The notes: a model not told the origin generated them from the sequence alone. Numbered from the stretch's first letter, positions 15,485-25,049 are shown. The stretch is DNA of 64,000 nt from Arthrobacter mangrovi (GCF_026011795.1 NZ_BRVS01000004.1:1-64000), one strand, 5' to 3'. Made by a program: numbers and translations.

Positions 15485-17112
15485 CGCGCCAACCCGAACG
15501 GATCGCCGTCGTCGGCTTCGGTCCCGTGGCCGCCCGCCTGGTGGACGAACTGCTGCCCGCGGCGGCTGAGGGACGGATAAGGCTCACCGTGATCGGGGCG
15601 GAGACCGGGGCTGCCTACAACCGGGTGCTGGTCGCCGATGTTGGAGTCGGGCGGACCACGGCCGAGGCAATCTCGCTGGCGGACGAGTCCGGATTGCGCC
15701 GCCAGGGGGCCGTCGTTCGCCTGGGCCGGACGGTGCGGCGCATTGATCGCCCGCGCCGGCAACTGCTGCTCGACGACGGCAGCATCGAAGCGTACGACCG
15801 GCTCGTGCTGGCCACCGGTGCCCGCCCGGTGGTTCCGACGCTGACCGGCCTCAACCCGGACCCCTCCGCCCTGCACCTGCTCCCGCCGGGCGTCACCGCG
15901 CTGCGCGACCTGGGCGACGCCGCCCGGCTGCGCAGCGTGGTCGCGGCGCGCGGAGAGGTCGTTGTGCTCGGCGGAGGGATCCTGGGCATCGAGGCCGCCC
16001 TCGCTGCTGCCGACGAGGGCGCCGCGGTCACGGTGGTCCATCATGGTCCGCGGCCGCTGGGACGGAACATCGATGCCGGGGGCGGAGCCGTCCTCGCCAG
16101 GGCGCTGCGGGAACGCGGCATCAGGCTGGTCTCCAACGCCCGCTCGTCCGGCATCCGCTTCCGCAACCAGCCCGGCGGCCGGCACCGCTTCGACGCGCTT
16201 GTCCTCGACGACGGCAGCGAATTGCCGGCCGACCTGCTGTTGCTCTCCTGCGGCGTCCGGCCGCGAACCGGCCTCGCCGAAGGCTGCGGGCTCGCCGTAG
16301 ACACCGGCATCGTGGTCAACCACCGGCTCGAAGCCGATGTCGAAAGCCGTGTCTTCGCGATCGGCGACTGCGCCCAGGTCAACTGCGGGCAGGACGACTG
16401 CCCCGAGTGCGGTCCCGGCTCCGGCGCTCCACTGGGACTGCTGGGCCCCGGCTGGCGCCAGGCCGAGTTCCTCGCCGGACAGCTGCTCGCCGCTGCCGCC
16501 GCAGGCGGGACAACAGCCGGAGGGAGACCGCAGGGCGCCGGCATGCTGCCGCCCGAAACGGAACCGGGTGGCCCGGACCGGCTGCCGGCCGAGCACCCGC
16601 CCGTGATCCTGCTCAAGGCGCGCGGGGTGGACATGGCGGCCGCGGGCAATGTGGGTGCCGAACTGTGGGAGGACGTGCCGCACGGACCGGGCACCGTTCC
16701 GTGCCACGTCTCCCAGTGGGCGGACCCGGAACACGGCCGGTACGCCAAGATGGTCACCCGTGGCGGCGTGCTCGAGGGCTTGGTCTGCGTGGGCATGCCG
16801 AGGACCGCCGCCGAACTCGTGCTGCTCTTCGAGCGCCAAGCGGAACTGCCTGCCGACCGGACGGCGATGTTCCGGCTCGATGCGGTCGAAGAACTGCCGG
16901 ACGGCGCCGGGCCTGCCGATCCCGGCTCGACGCTGTGCCGCTGCACCGGGGCCACGCTCGGCAGCGTCGAGGACGCCATTTCGGACGGCTGCGCTACGGC
17001 GGAGGAGGTGTCGGCCTGCACGCGGGCCGGCACCGGCTGCGGCGGCTGCAAGTCCCGGATCAAGGAACTCATCGAGGCGCACCGCGGGCTGGCGGCCGCG
17101 CCGGCGGGGTAG
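15481..17112 (+). CDS. nasB: FAD-dependent electron-transfer subunit with BFD-type [2Fe-2S] domain
   Basis: A 543-residue NirB-N-terminal-like flavoprotein that should pass electrons from NAD(P)H to NasC. FAD motif VVGFGPVAARLVDELL starts the protein; the NAD(P) motif VVLGGGILGIEAALAAADEG lies near residue 160. GDCAQ (FAD) is followed by an extra Cys-rich stretch with four more Cys (VNCGQDDCPECG) not usual in nitrite reductase NirB. The C-terminus carries a bacterioferritin-associated-ferredoxin-like domain (LCRCTG...ACTRAGTGCGGCKS) for a [2Fe-2S] cluster. GTG at 15481 overlaps the nasC stop (GTGA). Its 3' end overlaps the convergent hydrolase gene by 44 bp. Confidence 0.85.
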   Translation: MTRQPERIAVVGFGPVAARLVDELLPAAAEGRIRLTVIGAETGAAYNRVLVADVGVGRTTAEAISLADESGLRRQGAVVRLGRTVRRIDRPRRQLLLDDGSIEAYDRLVLATGARPVVPTLTGLNPDPSALHLLPPGVTALRDLGDAARLRSVVAARGEVVVLGGGILGIEAALAAADEGAAVTVVHHGPRPLGRNIDAGGGAVLARALRERGIRLVSNARSSGIRFRNQPGGRHRFDALVLDDGSELPADLLLLSCGVRPRTGLAEGCGLAVDTGIVVNHRLEADVESRVFAIGDCAQVNCGQDDCPECGPGSGAPLGLLGPGWRQAEFLAGQLLAAAAAGGTTAGGRPQGAGMLPPETEPGGPDRLPAEHPPVILLKARGVDMAAAGNVGAELWEDVPHGPGTVPCHVSQWADPEHGRYAKMVTRGGVLEGLVCVGMPRTAAELVLLFERQAELPADRTAMFRLDAVEELPDGAGPADPGSTLCRCTGATLGSVEDAISDGCATAEEVSACTRAGTGCGGCKSRIKELIEAHRGLAAAPAG

Positions 17113-18532
17113 GAGCCGGCGGGGTAGGAGGAGAGGGCAGCCGGAGCGGCGCGGCCTTCGGAACGTTCTTCGGCGGAAGCTCGCGCCGGAGGGTGACCAG
17201 ATGCCTGCGGGCAGCTCCCCCGCCGGCGAGCGCGGCGCCAAGCACGGCGGAGCCGGCGGCGACGGACGGATCCCGGCTGCCTTCCAGCCGCCGCGCGCCT
17301 TCGACGTAGTTGGCGAAGTCATGTCCCGGCCCCAGGCCGGCGCCTTCGCCCTCCGGGGTGGCCGCCCTGCCGGCCAGGGTCACGGTGACGCGGTCCCGGG
17401 TATCCGGGTTCGGCCGGCCGTCCGCTCCGGGAACCCAGTCCTGGACATGTTCGAGGTGGAGCCCGGCGGTTCCTTCCGGGATCGCCGTCCCGCCGACGGG
17501 CGAGCCGGCGGTCAGCACGTAGGCCACGTTGTGCGCGGCCCGGAACTCCTCGCTGGCGGCAAGGTTCGCCGCATGCATGCCGCCCTGGCTGTAGCCGACC
17601 AGCACCACCGGGTCGGCCGCAGCGGCGCCGGCTTCGGCCAGTGCCGCGGAGACCGCGGCCGCAGTGTGCCGGCTGTTTCCGGCGAGCGCTTCGGCCACGC
17701 CGGTCTCGTCGAACGGATTGGCCGTGGCCTCGGCCGAGCTTGCCGCCTGGGTGCCGGGCAGGGTAACCACCCAGCGGGTTCCCTGCGGCGTCCGGACCTC
17801 GAGGATCTCGATGGTCCCCGGGCCAGCGTCGGCTGCCGCTTGTGCCCGTTCCAGCAGGGCTGCGGCCGTCGGCTCGAGCCTCATTTCGCCGGCGGGCCGG
17901 TCCGTCTTCGCCACGGAGACCGGAGCCGTCCGCAGCAGCCCGAAGGTATTAGCCGTGCCGACCAGCACGGCCGCAGCCTCCCGCGGCGAGGCAGCAGTCC
18001 AGGAACTGCGGGCCAGCGACGGCGGAAGCCCCATCAGCGCGGCCAGGGCGGCCGGACCGTGGACGATCGCAAGCTCCGTGCCGTCCCGCGTCGGCCGGCC
18101 TTCATTACCCGCCATGCCGAGCGGGACGCTGGCCCACCAGGTGGCTCCGTGCACCTGGTCCATGCCCCACGCGGCTGCTTCTTCGGCAAGGCGGTAGGCC
18201 ACATGGGCAGCCGCGACCTCCCCGGCCAGGTCCCTGATCTCCGCGATGGACCTGTCCAGCACCTCCGCCGCCTCCGCCACCGCGGACTGTGCCGCCACGC
18301 GCGAGGGCACCCAGGCCAGGCGCGGGTCCTGGAGTGCCAGCTGGGCCAGCATGAGGTCTCCATAGACGGCGTCGGCGTCATCCGCCACCGCGCCCAGCCT
18401 GGCCGCGGCATCGGTGAGCTCCTGCCACTGGAACTGCATCCCGCCCACGCCGCCACGGACGCTGAAGGCCCCGCCGGGATCCGGCGGCTTCGGCCACGCC
18501 AGGCCGCCGGGCGGGAACAGGATCCCCGTCAT
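17069..18532 (-). CDS. Alpha/beta hydrolase-domain protein with WXG-like helical N-terminus
   Basis: A 487-residue protein. Residues about 30-150 are Ala-rich and helical (QELTDAAARLGAVADDADAV onward), as in the N-terminal parts of type VII secretion-linked or WXG100-related proteins. The C-terminal half is an alpha/beta hydrolase with the nucleophile elbow GYSQGG (Ser315) and a plausible catalytic His in GLGPGHDFANY. A Pro/Arg-rich tail ends the protein. No signal peptide is evident. The ATG at 18530-18532 overlaps the stop of a small WXG100-like gene (ATGA), so the two are one unit. The tail overlaps nasB antisense by 44 bp. Substrate is unknown; lipase/esterase activity is family inference. 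Confidence 0.68.
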   Translation of the reverse strand: MTGILFPPGGLAWPKPPDPGGAFSVRGGVGGMQFQWQELTDAAARLGAVADDADAVYGDLMLAQLALQDPRLAWVPSRVAAQSAVAEAAEVLDRSIAEIRDLAGEVAAAHVAYRLAEEAAAWGMDQVHGATWWASVPLGMAGNEGRPTRDGTELAIVHGPAALAALMGLPPSLARSSWTAASPREAAAVLVGTANTFGLLRTAPVSVAKTDRPAGEMRLEPTAAALLERAQAAADAGPGTIEILEVRTPQGTRWVVTLPGTQAASSAEATANPFDETGVAEALAGNSRHTAAAVSAALAEAGAAAADPVVLVGYSQGGMHAANLAASEEFRAAHNVAYVLTAGSPVGGTAIPEGTAGLHLEHVQDWVPGADGRPNPDTRDRVTVTLAGRAATPEGEGAGLGPGHDFANYVEGARRLEGSRDPSVAAGSAVLGAALAGGGAARRHLVTLRRELPPKNVPKAAPLRLPSPPTPPAPTPPARPPARGAPR

Positions 18533-18822
18533 GTCCGGGGAACCACCGGGGAGGCTTCTGCGGCTTGGCCGAACGCGCTGACGGCCGCCGCGGCCTCCGC
18601 CACCTCGGCTGCCGCCCGGTCGAGCCGCAGCCTGCGCAGCTGCAGGCTTTCCCGGAAGGCGCGGCCGGCCGGCGAAACCCACGCGCCCAGTTCCAGCCCG
18701 CCCAGCTCGCCGTTCAGCCTCAGCAGCGCCTCCTCGCAGCCGAACAGCGTCCGCGCCGCCGCCCTCACGCCGTCCGCACCGCCCGGTAGCCCCGGCGTCG
18801 TACCTGCCCAGAGACTGCACAT
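18529..18822 (-). CDS. Small WXG100-like helical protein
   Basis: A 97-residue Ala/Leu-rich protein. GAWVSPAGRAFRESLQLRRL followed by a long helix (DRAAAEVAEAAAAVSAFG) resembles the W-x-G turn and second helix of WXG100/ESAT-6-like proteins, although the strict WxG is read here as AWVSP. The start MCSLW is chosen because AAAGGAG precedes it. Coupled by ATGA overlap to the hydrolase gene. No EssC/EccC secretion genes are in the window, so export is unproven. Confidence 0.55.
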   Translation of the reverse strand: MCSLWAGTTPGLPGGADGVRAAARTLFGCEEALLRLNGELGGLELGAWVSPAGRAFRESLQLRRLRLDRAAAEVAEAAAAVSAFGQAAEASPVVPRT

Positions 18823-18870
18823 GATGGCTCCTTTCCGATGCCACCACGCTAGGCAGCGGGTTCTTAGGCG

Positions 18871-18934
18871 CACAGGAGGCCTGTTCGGCTATGTCGATAA
18901 CCGGGCCGATAACCCGCTGCCGGCGCCTCCTGTG
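18871..18934. repeat. Inverted repeat upstream of purB
   Basis: CACAGGAGGC (18871-18880) and GCCTCCTGTG (18925-18934) are exact inverted copies 44 bp apart. A GATAACC sequence is also repeated between them (18896 and 18908 areas). They lie in the divergent region between the WXG100-like gene and purB and may be a paired operator. Purine control is only a guess. Confidence 0.3.
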
Positions 18935-18978
18935 GAGGCCGGGTCATCGATCGGCCCGGAAGCCAGGGTCGTGGAAGA

Positions 18979-20400
18979 ATGAAGAGCATGTCTGAAACTC
19001 CCCGCGTTCCCCTGGCCGAACTCACCCCCGGCATCATGCTCGGCCCCCTGGACGGCCGCTACCGCTCGGCCGTCGCTCCGCTGGTCGACTACCTGTCCGA
19101 GGCCGCCCTGAACCGGGACCGCGTGCATGTGGAGGTCGAGTGGCTGATCCACCTCACCGACCAGTCCGTGCTGCCCGGCACGAGCCCACTGACGGCGGAC
19201 CAGAAGTCGGCGCTGCGCCGGATCGTCACCGGGTTCGACGCCGACTCGATCAAGGAACTCGCGGAGACCGAGGCCATCACCGTCCACGATGTGAAGGCCG
19301 TCGAGTACTTCATCGGCAACCGCCTGCCGGACATCGGGATCGGCAACCTGAAGTCGCTGGTGCACTTCGGCTGCACCTCGGAAGACATCAACAACCTCTC
19401 CTACGCCGTGGGGATCAAGGGCGCCGTCGAGCAGGTCTGGCTGCCCGCCGCCCGGGCCCTGGTCGGCCAGTTCGCCGCCATGGCCGAGGAGCACCGGGAC
19501 GTGCCGATGCTCTCCCGCACGCACGGCCAGCCCGCCACGCCGACCAGCCTCGGCAAGGAACTGGCGGTCATCGCGCACCGCCTCGGCCGCCAGCTGGACC
19601 GGATCGCGCGCACCGAATACCTGGGCAAGATCAATGGCGCCACCGGCACCTACGCGGCGCACTACGCCTCGGTTCCCGGCGCGGACTGGCAGGCCGTTTC
19701 CCGCAGCTTCGTCGAGGGCCTGGGCCTGACCTGGAACCCGCTGACCACCCAGATCGAGTCGCACGACTGGCAGGCCGAGCTGTACGCCGACGTGGCGCGC
19801 TTCAACCGCATCCTGCACAACGCCTGCACGGACATCTGGAGCTACATCTCGATCGGCTACTTCGCGCAGGTGCCGGTGGAGGGCGCCACCGGTTCCTCCA
19901 CGATGCCGCACAAGGTCAACCCGATCCGGTTCGAGAACGCCGAGGCCAACCTCGAGATCTCCTGCGGTCTGCTGGACACCCTCGCCGCCACGCTCGTCAC
20001 GTCCCGCTGGCAGCGCGACCTGACCGACTCCTCCTCGCAGCGCAACATCGGCGTTGCCTTCGGCCACTCGCTGCTGGCCATCTCCAATGTGGCCAAGGGG
20101 CTGGAGCGGCTCAACGTCCCGGCCGACGTGCTGGCGGCGGACCTCGACCAGAACTGGGAGGTCCTCGGCGAAGCCATCCAGATGGTCATGCGCGCCGAGG
20201 CCATCGCCGGCGTGGAGGGCATGGAGAACCCGTACGAGCGGCTGAAGGAGCTGACCCGCGGGCACCGGGTGGACGCCGAGCGCATGAAGGAATTCGTCTC
20301 CGGGCTGGGCCTCAGCTCCGACGCCGAGGCCCGCCTGCTGGCGCTGACCCCGGCCACCTACAACGGCATCGCCGGCCAGCTGGTGGACCACCTCAAGTAG
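18979..20400 (+). CDS. purB: Adenylosuccinate lyase
   Basis: A 473-residue enzyme of purine synthesis that releases fumarate from adenylosuccinate and from SAICAR. The fumarase/aspartase superfamily signature GSSTMPHKVNPIRFEN is intact, and TSEDINN and SRTHGQPATPT supply conserved active-site residues. The length matches the longer (E. coli-like) PurB group. A second ATG at 18988 (MSETPRV) has GGAAGA at better spacing and may be the true start, shortening the protein by three residues. It is monocistronic, followed by a strong terminator. Confidence 0.95.
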   Translation: MKSMSETPRVPLAELTPGIMLGPLDGRYRSAVAPLVDYLSEAALNRDRVHVEVEWLIHLTDQSVLPGTSPLTADQKSALRRIVTGFDADSIKELAETEAITVHDVKAVEYFIGNRLPDIGIGNLKSLVHFGCTSEDINNLSYAVGIKGAVEQVWLPAARALVGQFAAMAEEHRDVPMLSRTHGQPATPTSLGKELAVIAHRLGRQLDRIARTEYLGKINGATGTYAAHYASVPGADWQAVSRSFVEGLGLTWNPLTTQIESHDWQAELYADVARFNRILHNACTDIWSYISIGYFAQVPVEGATGSSTMPHKVNPIRFENAEANLEISCGLLDTLAATLVTSRWQRDLTDSSSQRNIGVAFGHSLLAISNVAKGLERLNVPADVLAADLDQNWEVLGEAIQMVMRAEAIAGVEGMENPYERLKELTRGHRVDAERMKEFVSGLGLSSDAEARLLALTPATYNGIAGQLVDHLK

Positions 20401-20417
20401 CCCCAGCCAAAGGGAAC

Positions 20418-20458
20418 GTACGACGCCGGGGCCCGACTTCCGGCGTCGTACTTCTGTT
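20418..20458 (+). terminator. Rho-independent terminator after purB
   Basis: GTACGACGCCGG (20418-20429) pairs perfectly with CCGGCGTCGTAC (20440-20451), followed by TTCTGTTT. Confidence 0.85.
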
Positions 20459-20587
20459 TGGGAATCGTTCAACCAAGCGGCAACCTGCCGCCATCTTCGG
20501 CGCCTACGGTCGAAACTCCGGCCTGCGGGTCCTCCCCCGGCCCCGCCGCAGCGCGGCTCATGGCCGGATGCACGAAAGGCACCGAAG

Positions 20588-21757
20588 ATGACCAACTCCC
20601 CCAACCTCGGACGCCGCGGCCTGATCGCCGGCGGCTCCGCTGCTATCCTCGCCGGCATGCTGGCCTCGGCCCCCGGAGCCAACGCCGCCGTGCCCGCGCG
20701 GCAGGGCCGCGCCGGCATGCCGCTGGCGTTCGGCAGCGACGGAAAGTTCCGCATCGTCCAGTTCAACGACACCCAGGACGGCCCGCGCACGGACCGCCGG
20801 ACCATCGAGTTCATGGGCAGGGTGCTGGATGCCGAGAAGCCGGGCTTCGCCCTCATCAACGGCGACGTGATCAACGGCTCGCCCAAGAGCGCCCTGGAAG
20901 TCCGCCAGGCCATCAACAACGTGGTCCAGCCGATGGAATCCCGCGGCGTCAAGTGGGCGCTCACCTTCGGCAACCACGACGAGGATTCGATGGAGAACGG
21001 CACCGGGATGACCGAGGCCAGGATGATCGAGTTCGTCCGCGGCTACGAGCACAACGTCAACGCCGGGCCGGAAAAGGGCGTCGAAGGCTCCTCGAACGCG
21101 CAGCTCCTGATCCGCTCGGGCAGCAGCAACAAGCCGGCGTTCGGCATCTGGCTGCTGGACTCCGGCCGGTACGCCCCGGACACGGTCGGCGGGCAGGACT
21201 TCGACGGGCTGATGGGCTACGACTGGATCCGCCCGAGCCAGATCCAGTGGTACCGGGACGCGTCCGTCGCCACCGAACAGAAGTACGGCAAGGTCCAGTC
21301 CCTGATGTTCTTCCATATCCCGCTCTTCGAGCACCACCACATGTGGTTCGGCTCGCAGTTCAGCTCGGACGACGCCGGCCACGCCGCCGCGGTTAAGAAG
21401 CACGGCATCGTCGGGGTCAAGAACGAAGGCGTCTACACGGGCGCCTTCAACTCCGGGCTCTACGCCGCCCTGCAGGAACGCGGGGACGTCCGCGGCGTGT
21501 TCGTCGGCCACGACCACATCAACACGTATTCGGGCGACTACTTCGGTATCGAGCTGGGCTACGGACCCGGCACCGGCTTCGGCACGTACGGCCTGGGCGG
21601 GGACAAGGAACACCACCTGCGCGGCGCGCGGGTATTCGAGCTGGACGAGAAGGCCGAGAAGGTCTACACGGCCACCCGGACGGTCTTCGCCAAGGACCTC
21701 GGCATCGATATGGATCCCAAGAAGCAGCCGCTGGACGAGCCGCTCCCGCTGCCCTAG
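20588..21757 (+). CDS. Tat-exported metallophosphoesterase
   Basis: A 389-residue secreted phosphoesterase. The N-terminus has a twin-arginine-type signal (LGRRGLIAGG, hydrophobic AAILAGMLASA, then ANA-AVPA cleavage). The calcineurin-like metal motifs occur in order: QFNDTQD, LINGDVING, FGNHDED, FHIPLFE and VGHDHINTYSG, giving the usual His/Asp/Asn ligands for two metals. The protein resembles the purple-acid-phosphatase-like group that acts on extracellular organic phosphate or nucleotides. It is alone, and upstream sequence 20459-20587 shows no PHO-box-like repeat I could support. GAAAGG precedes the ATG. Confidence 0.85.
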   Translation: MTNSPNLGRRGLIAGGSAAILAGMLASAPGANAAVPARQGRAGMPLAFGSDGKFRIVQFNDTQDGPRTDRRTIEFMGRVLDAEKPGFALINGDVINGSPKSALEVRQAINNVVQPMESRGVKWALTFGNHDEDSMENGTGMTEARMIEFVRGYEHNVNAGPEKGVEGSSNAQLLIRSGSSNKPAFGIWLLDSGRYAPDTVGGQDFDGLMGYDWIRPSQIQWYRDASVATEQKYGKVQSLMFFHIPLFEHHHMWFGSQFSSDDAGHAAAVKKHGIVGVKNEGVYTGAFNSGLYAALQERGDVRGVFVGHDHINTYSGDYFGIELGYGPGTGFGTYGLGGDKEHHLRGARVFELDEKAEKVYTATRTVFAKDLGIDMDPKKQPLDEPLPLP

Positions 21758-21819
21758 GCGTGAGTCTGCTCACTCGATTCGCCAGATGGACACCCCGCGC
21801 GCTAATGTGGATATCACGC

Positions 21820-21893
<74 letters not shown>

Positions 21894-21905
21894 CTTCCAC
21901 GACAG

Positions 21906-21944
21906 AACCCCGGCCCGGGATACCGGTCCGGGGTTCAGTTGTTT
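21906..21944 (+). terminator. Terminator after the initiator tRNA
   Basis: AACCCCGGCCCGG and CCGGTCCGGGGTT form a 13-bp stem with one mismatch around a 4-nt loop, followed by CAGTTGTTT. The following stretch to 22162 shows no supported gene. Confidence 0.75.
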
Positions 21945-22162
21945 CCAATGCTTGCCCGATGGCGGACTGCCCGCCACAGATAATCAGCACCGCCGGCTGG
22001 GTCCGGCGCCGGGGCCCGCCGAAGCGGCCCTGCGAACCGGCCGGGGCAAAGGCCTGGTTTGCCGCACCGCCTCTGTGCTGCGCCAAGGAGCGCGGCCCTT
22101 CCTTCAGCGATGCGGCCTTGAATTCGAGGACCGCGGGCACGCCCGCGAGAGATGGAGCATGT

Positions 22163-24424
22163 ATGGCCAAGGTGGAGCAAACACCGACTCCGGGCGATGA
22201 GCCATCGAAGGCGCTCGTTGAACGCGAGCGTTTCGGCGGAACCGACCGGCGCCGCAACCACGACCCGGAGGTCGAGGCCAGGCGTCCTCCGATTTCCAGC
22301 ACCGAACTGAGCAAGGGTCCCACCGAACTCGCCGAGAGCCCCGGCCCGCGGGTCAACTGGCGCGTCTTCATCATTTCCTCGATCATCGTCGTCCTGTTCT
22401 CGCTCTGGGCGATGCTTGCGCCGACGACGGCGGCGGGCACCATGCAGTCCGTGGTCGGCTGGATCGCCACCAACCTCGGCTGGTACTACGTCGTCACCGT
22501 CACCCTCGTCATCATCTTCGTCCTGTGGGTGGCCCTCTCCAAGGAGGGCAGCGTCCGGCTCGGCCCGGACCACTCGCGCCCGCAGTACCGCCTGTTCACG
22601 TGGGTCGCGATGCTGTTCGCGGCCGGCGTGGGCATCGACATGCTCTTCTACTCCGTGACCGGTCCCATCACCCAATACATCACTCCGCCGACGGCCAGCC
22701 CGGAATCCGCGGCGGCCGCCCAGGACGCCGTCGTCTGGACGATGTTCCACTACGGCGTGGCCGGCTGGTCGATGTATGCACTGCTCGGCATGGCGATGGG
22801 TTACTTCGCCTACCGGTGGGGCATGCCCTTGTCCATCCGGGCAGCCCTCTACCCGCTCCTGGGGCGGCGCGTCCGCGGTGCGACGGGCGACGTGATAGAT
22901 ATTTTCGCCCTCGTCGGCACCGTCTTCGGCGTCGCCACCTCGATGGGCATCGGCGTAGTCCTGCTCAACGTCGGGTTCAGCTGGCTGTTCGGACTTCCCG
23001 AGGGCCTGGCGCTGCAGATCGCCCTCGTGCTCGTGGCCGTGGTCATGACGATCGCCGCCTGCACCTCCGGCGTGGATAAGGGAATCCGGCTGATCTCCGA
23101 GCTGAACCTCTGGTCCGCCGGGGCAATGATGCTCTACATCCTGGTCACCGGAAAGACATCCTTCCTGCTCAACGCGATGGTCGAAAACATCGGCCGATTC
23201 GTCTTCACCCTCCCCGAGCGGACGCTGCAGACCTTGGCCTATGAGGAAGGCGGCTCGGAGTGGATGGCCGGCTGGACCTTGTTCTTCTGGGCATTCTGGC
23301 TGGCTTGGGGACCCTTCGTCGGGCTCTTCCTGGCGCGCATTTCGCGCGGCCGGACGCTGCGCGAGTTCGTCATCGCCGCCATTACCGCTCCGGTCCTCTG
23401 CGACTTCTTCATCGTCTCGATCTTCGGCAACAGCGCCATGAGCGAGGTGCTCGGCGGGAACAAGGAATTCGCGCAACTCGCCATCGACAGCCCGGAACAC
23501 GGCTGGTATGCGCTGTTGGAGATGTTCCCGGGAGCCCCGTTCCTGATCGGGCTGGCCACGCTGTCCGGCCTGCTGTTCTACCTCACCAGCGCCAACTCCG
23601 GCGCCATGGTGATGTCGAACTTCTCCTCCTCGATCCCCGACCCCTCGGTGGACGGCGCCAAGTGGCTGCGCATCTTCTGGGCGCTGGTCACGGCCTTCCT
23701 CACCGTCGCCATGCTCGTGGCCGGAGGCGTCACGACCATGGAGTACGCCACGCTGATCTTCGCCCTGCCGGTTACCATCATCGCCTACCTGGTGATGGCC
23801 TCGTTCTCCAAGGTGCTCAGAATGGAGAGGGCCGAGCGAGAAGGCCTGGTGCTGCGCCGGCGATCGGCGGCCGCCCACGGCGGCCATGCACCGGAAAAAA
23901 CGTGGCGTCAGCGGCTTGCCGGCCTGCGGTCCTATCCGTCGAACAAGTCCGTGGCACAGTTCGCCGCCCGTGTCGTGCAGCCCGCGCTGCAGGACGTGGC
24001 CAGGGAGTTCACGGAGCTGGGCTATGAGGCCGAGCTGACAACGGCACCCAACACTGAGACCGGCGTCGACGAGCATACCCTGGTGGTGAACATGGCAAAC
24101 CACCGGAACTTCCACTACCAGGTGGCAGCCGTCGAGGCACCCGTGCCGATGTTCGGTGCCCGCAGCATGTCGCGCGAAATCGACACCTACTACCGGCTTG
24201 AGGTGTTCACCCAGACGGGCACCGAGGGGTACGACCTCATGGGCCTGAGCAGGCAGCAGATTATCGACGACGTCCTCGACCGCTACGAGGCGCATCTCGC
24301 GTTCCTGAAGTACTCCAGCGAACATGCCTACGCCTCGGTCCTCACGCCGGCGGTCACTCCGGCGACCGGGTCGATTCCGCACGTGGAGGCAAAGTCCGAC
24401 GACGCCGAGCGGCCCGACGTTTAA
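22163..24424 (+). CDS. betT: BCCT-family choline/betaine transporter with cytoplasmic C-terminal domain
   Basis: A 753-residue, 12-helix sodium- or proton-coupled carrier for quaternary ammonium osmolytes. BCCT signatures are GWSMYALLGMAMGYFAYR and the Trp-rich FFWAFWLAWGPFVGLFLARI. About 200 residues after the last helix form a cytoplasmic domain (LQDVAREFTELGYEAELTTA onward) as in BetT-type choline transporters that sense osmolarity. The N-terminus before helix 1 is about 75 hydrophilic residues. Start MAKVEQTP is chosen for its GGAG ribosome site; the reading frame is open much further upstream. No betaine-synthesis genes are nearby. Choline over glycine betaine is inferred from the C-terminal domain. 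Confidence 0.85.
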   Translation: MAKVEQTPTPGDEPSKALVERERFGGTDRRRNHDPEVEARRPPISSTELSKGPTELAESPGPRVNWRVFIISSIIVVLFSLWAMLAPTTAAGTMQSVVGWIATNLGWYYVVTVTLVIIFVLWVALSKEGSVRLGPDHSRPQYRLFTWVAMLFAAGVGIDMLFYSVTGPITQYITPPTASPESAAAAQDAVVWTMFHYGVAGWSMYALLGMAMGYFAYRWGMPLSIRAALYPLLGRRVRGATGDVIDIFALVGTVFGVATSMGIGVVLLNVGFSWLFGLPEGLALQIALVLVAVVMTIAACTSGVDKGIRLISELNLWSAGAMMLYILVTGKTSFLLNAMVENIGRFVFTLPERTLQTLAYEEGGSEWMAGWTLFFWAFWLAWGPFVGLFLARISRGRTLREFVIAAITAPVLCDFFIVSIFGNSAMSEVLGGNKEFAQLAIDSPEHGWYALLEMFPGAPFLIGLATLSGLLFYLTSANSGAMVMSNFSSSIPDPSVDGAKWLRIFWALVTAFLTVAMLVAGGVTTMEYATLIFALPVTIIAYLVMASFSKVLRMERAEREGLVLRRRSAAAHGGHAPEKTWRQRLAGLRSYPSNKSVAQFAARVVQPALQDVAREFTELGYEAELTTAPNTETGVDEHTLVVNMANHRNFHYQVAAVEAPVPMFGARSMSREIDTYYRLEVFTQTGTEGYDLMGLSRQQIIDDVLDRYEAHLAFLKYSSEHAYASVLTPAVTPATGSIPHVEAKSDDAERPDV

Positions 24425-24509
24425 GCGTTCTCCATCTGCCCGAAACACCCGTGAAACCGCGGCCGCCTAGCGTTGATTCCATCACCTCTTCTACGGGTCG
24501 GAGGACAGG

Positions 24510-25013
24510 ATGCACGGTAGCAGGCGGCTCATATTTAGGCAGGTCCCCTGGGAGAATCCGGTGGGCGCGGAGCTGCGCAGGGCGCAGCAAGCGGAACTGG
24601 CCGCGCGCTTCGGGACGCCCGACCACGAAGCCGGCCCGCCGCCGTCGGACGCGGATGTGGCCGTCTTCCTGATCGCGTACGAACGCTGCAGCGGCCAGCC
24701 TCTGGGCTGCGGCGGTATCCGCCGCCTGGATGCAGCCACCGGGGAGGTCAAGCGCGTATATGTGCTTCCCTACGCCAGGGGCTCCGAGGTGGCAAGCTCG
24801 ATCCTTGCCGTGTTGGAGGAGTGCGCCACGCAGCTGGGCTACGCGGAACTGCGGGCCGAGGCGGGCTCCGTCCAGGCCGACGGCATCAGGCTGTACGAAA
24901 GCGCGGGCTACGCGCGTGTTCCCAACTTCGGCCCCTACACGGACGCGGTAACCTCCCGCTGCTTTGCCAAGGCCATCGGGACCCGGATCCTCGCCGCCCG
25001 CGCCGCTTCATAG
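24510..25013 (+). CDS. GNAT-family N-acetyltransferase
   Basis: A 167-residue acyl-CoA-dependent acetyltransferase. The GNAT core is visible as GCGGIRRLDAATGEVKRVYV (motif D/A strand), PYARGSEVASSILAVLEECA (the pyrophosphate-binding loop and helix), and LYESAGYARVPNFGPY near the C-terminus. The loop reads RGSEVA in place of the common RGxGxG/A, which is tolerated in the family. GGAGG precedes the ATG. The acceptor is unknown. It is 36 bp upstream of a thioesterase and may be cotranscribed. Confidence 0.8.
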   Translation: MHGSRRLIFRQVPWENPVGAELRRAQQAELAARFGTPDHEAGPPPSDADVAVFLIAYERCSGQPLGCGGIRRLDAATGEVKRVYVLPYARGSEVASSILAVLEECATQLGYAELRAEAGSVQADGIRLYESAGYARVPNFGPYTDAVTSRCFAKAIGTRILAARAAS

Positions 25014-25049
25014 GCAGGAATCTTCAGGGTTTCCGCTACTGTCGTCCCT

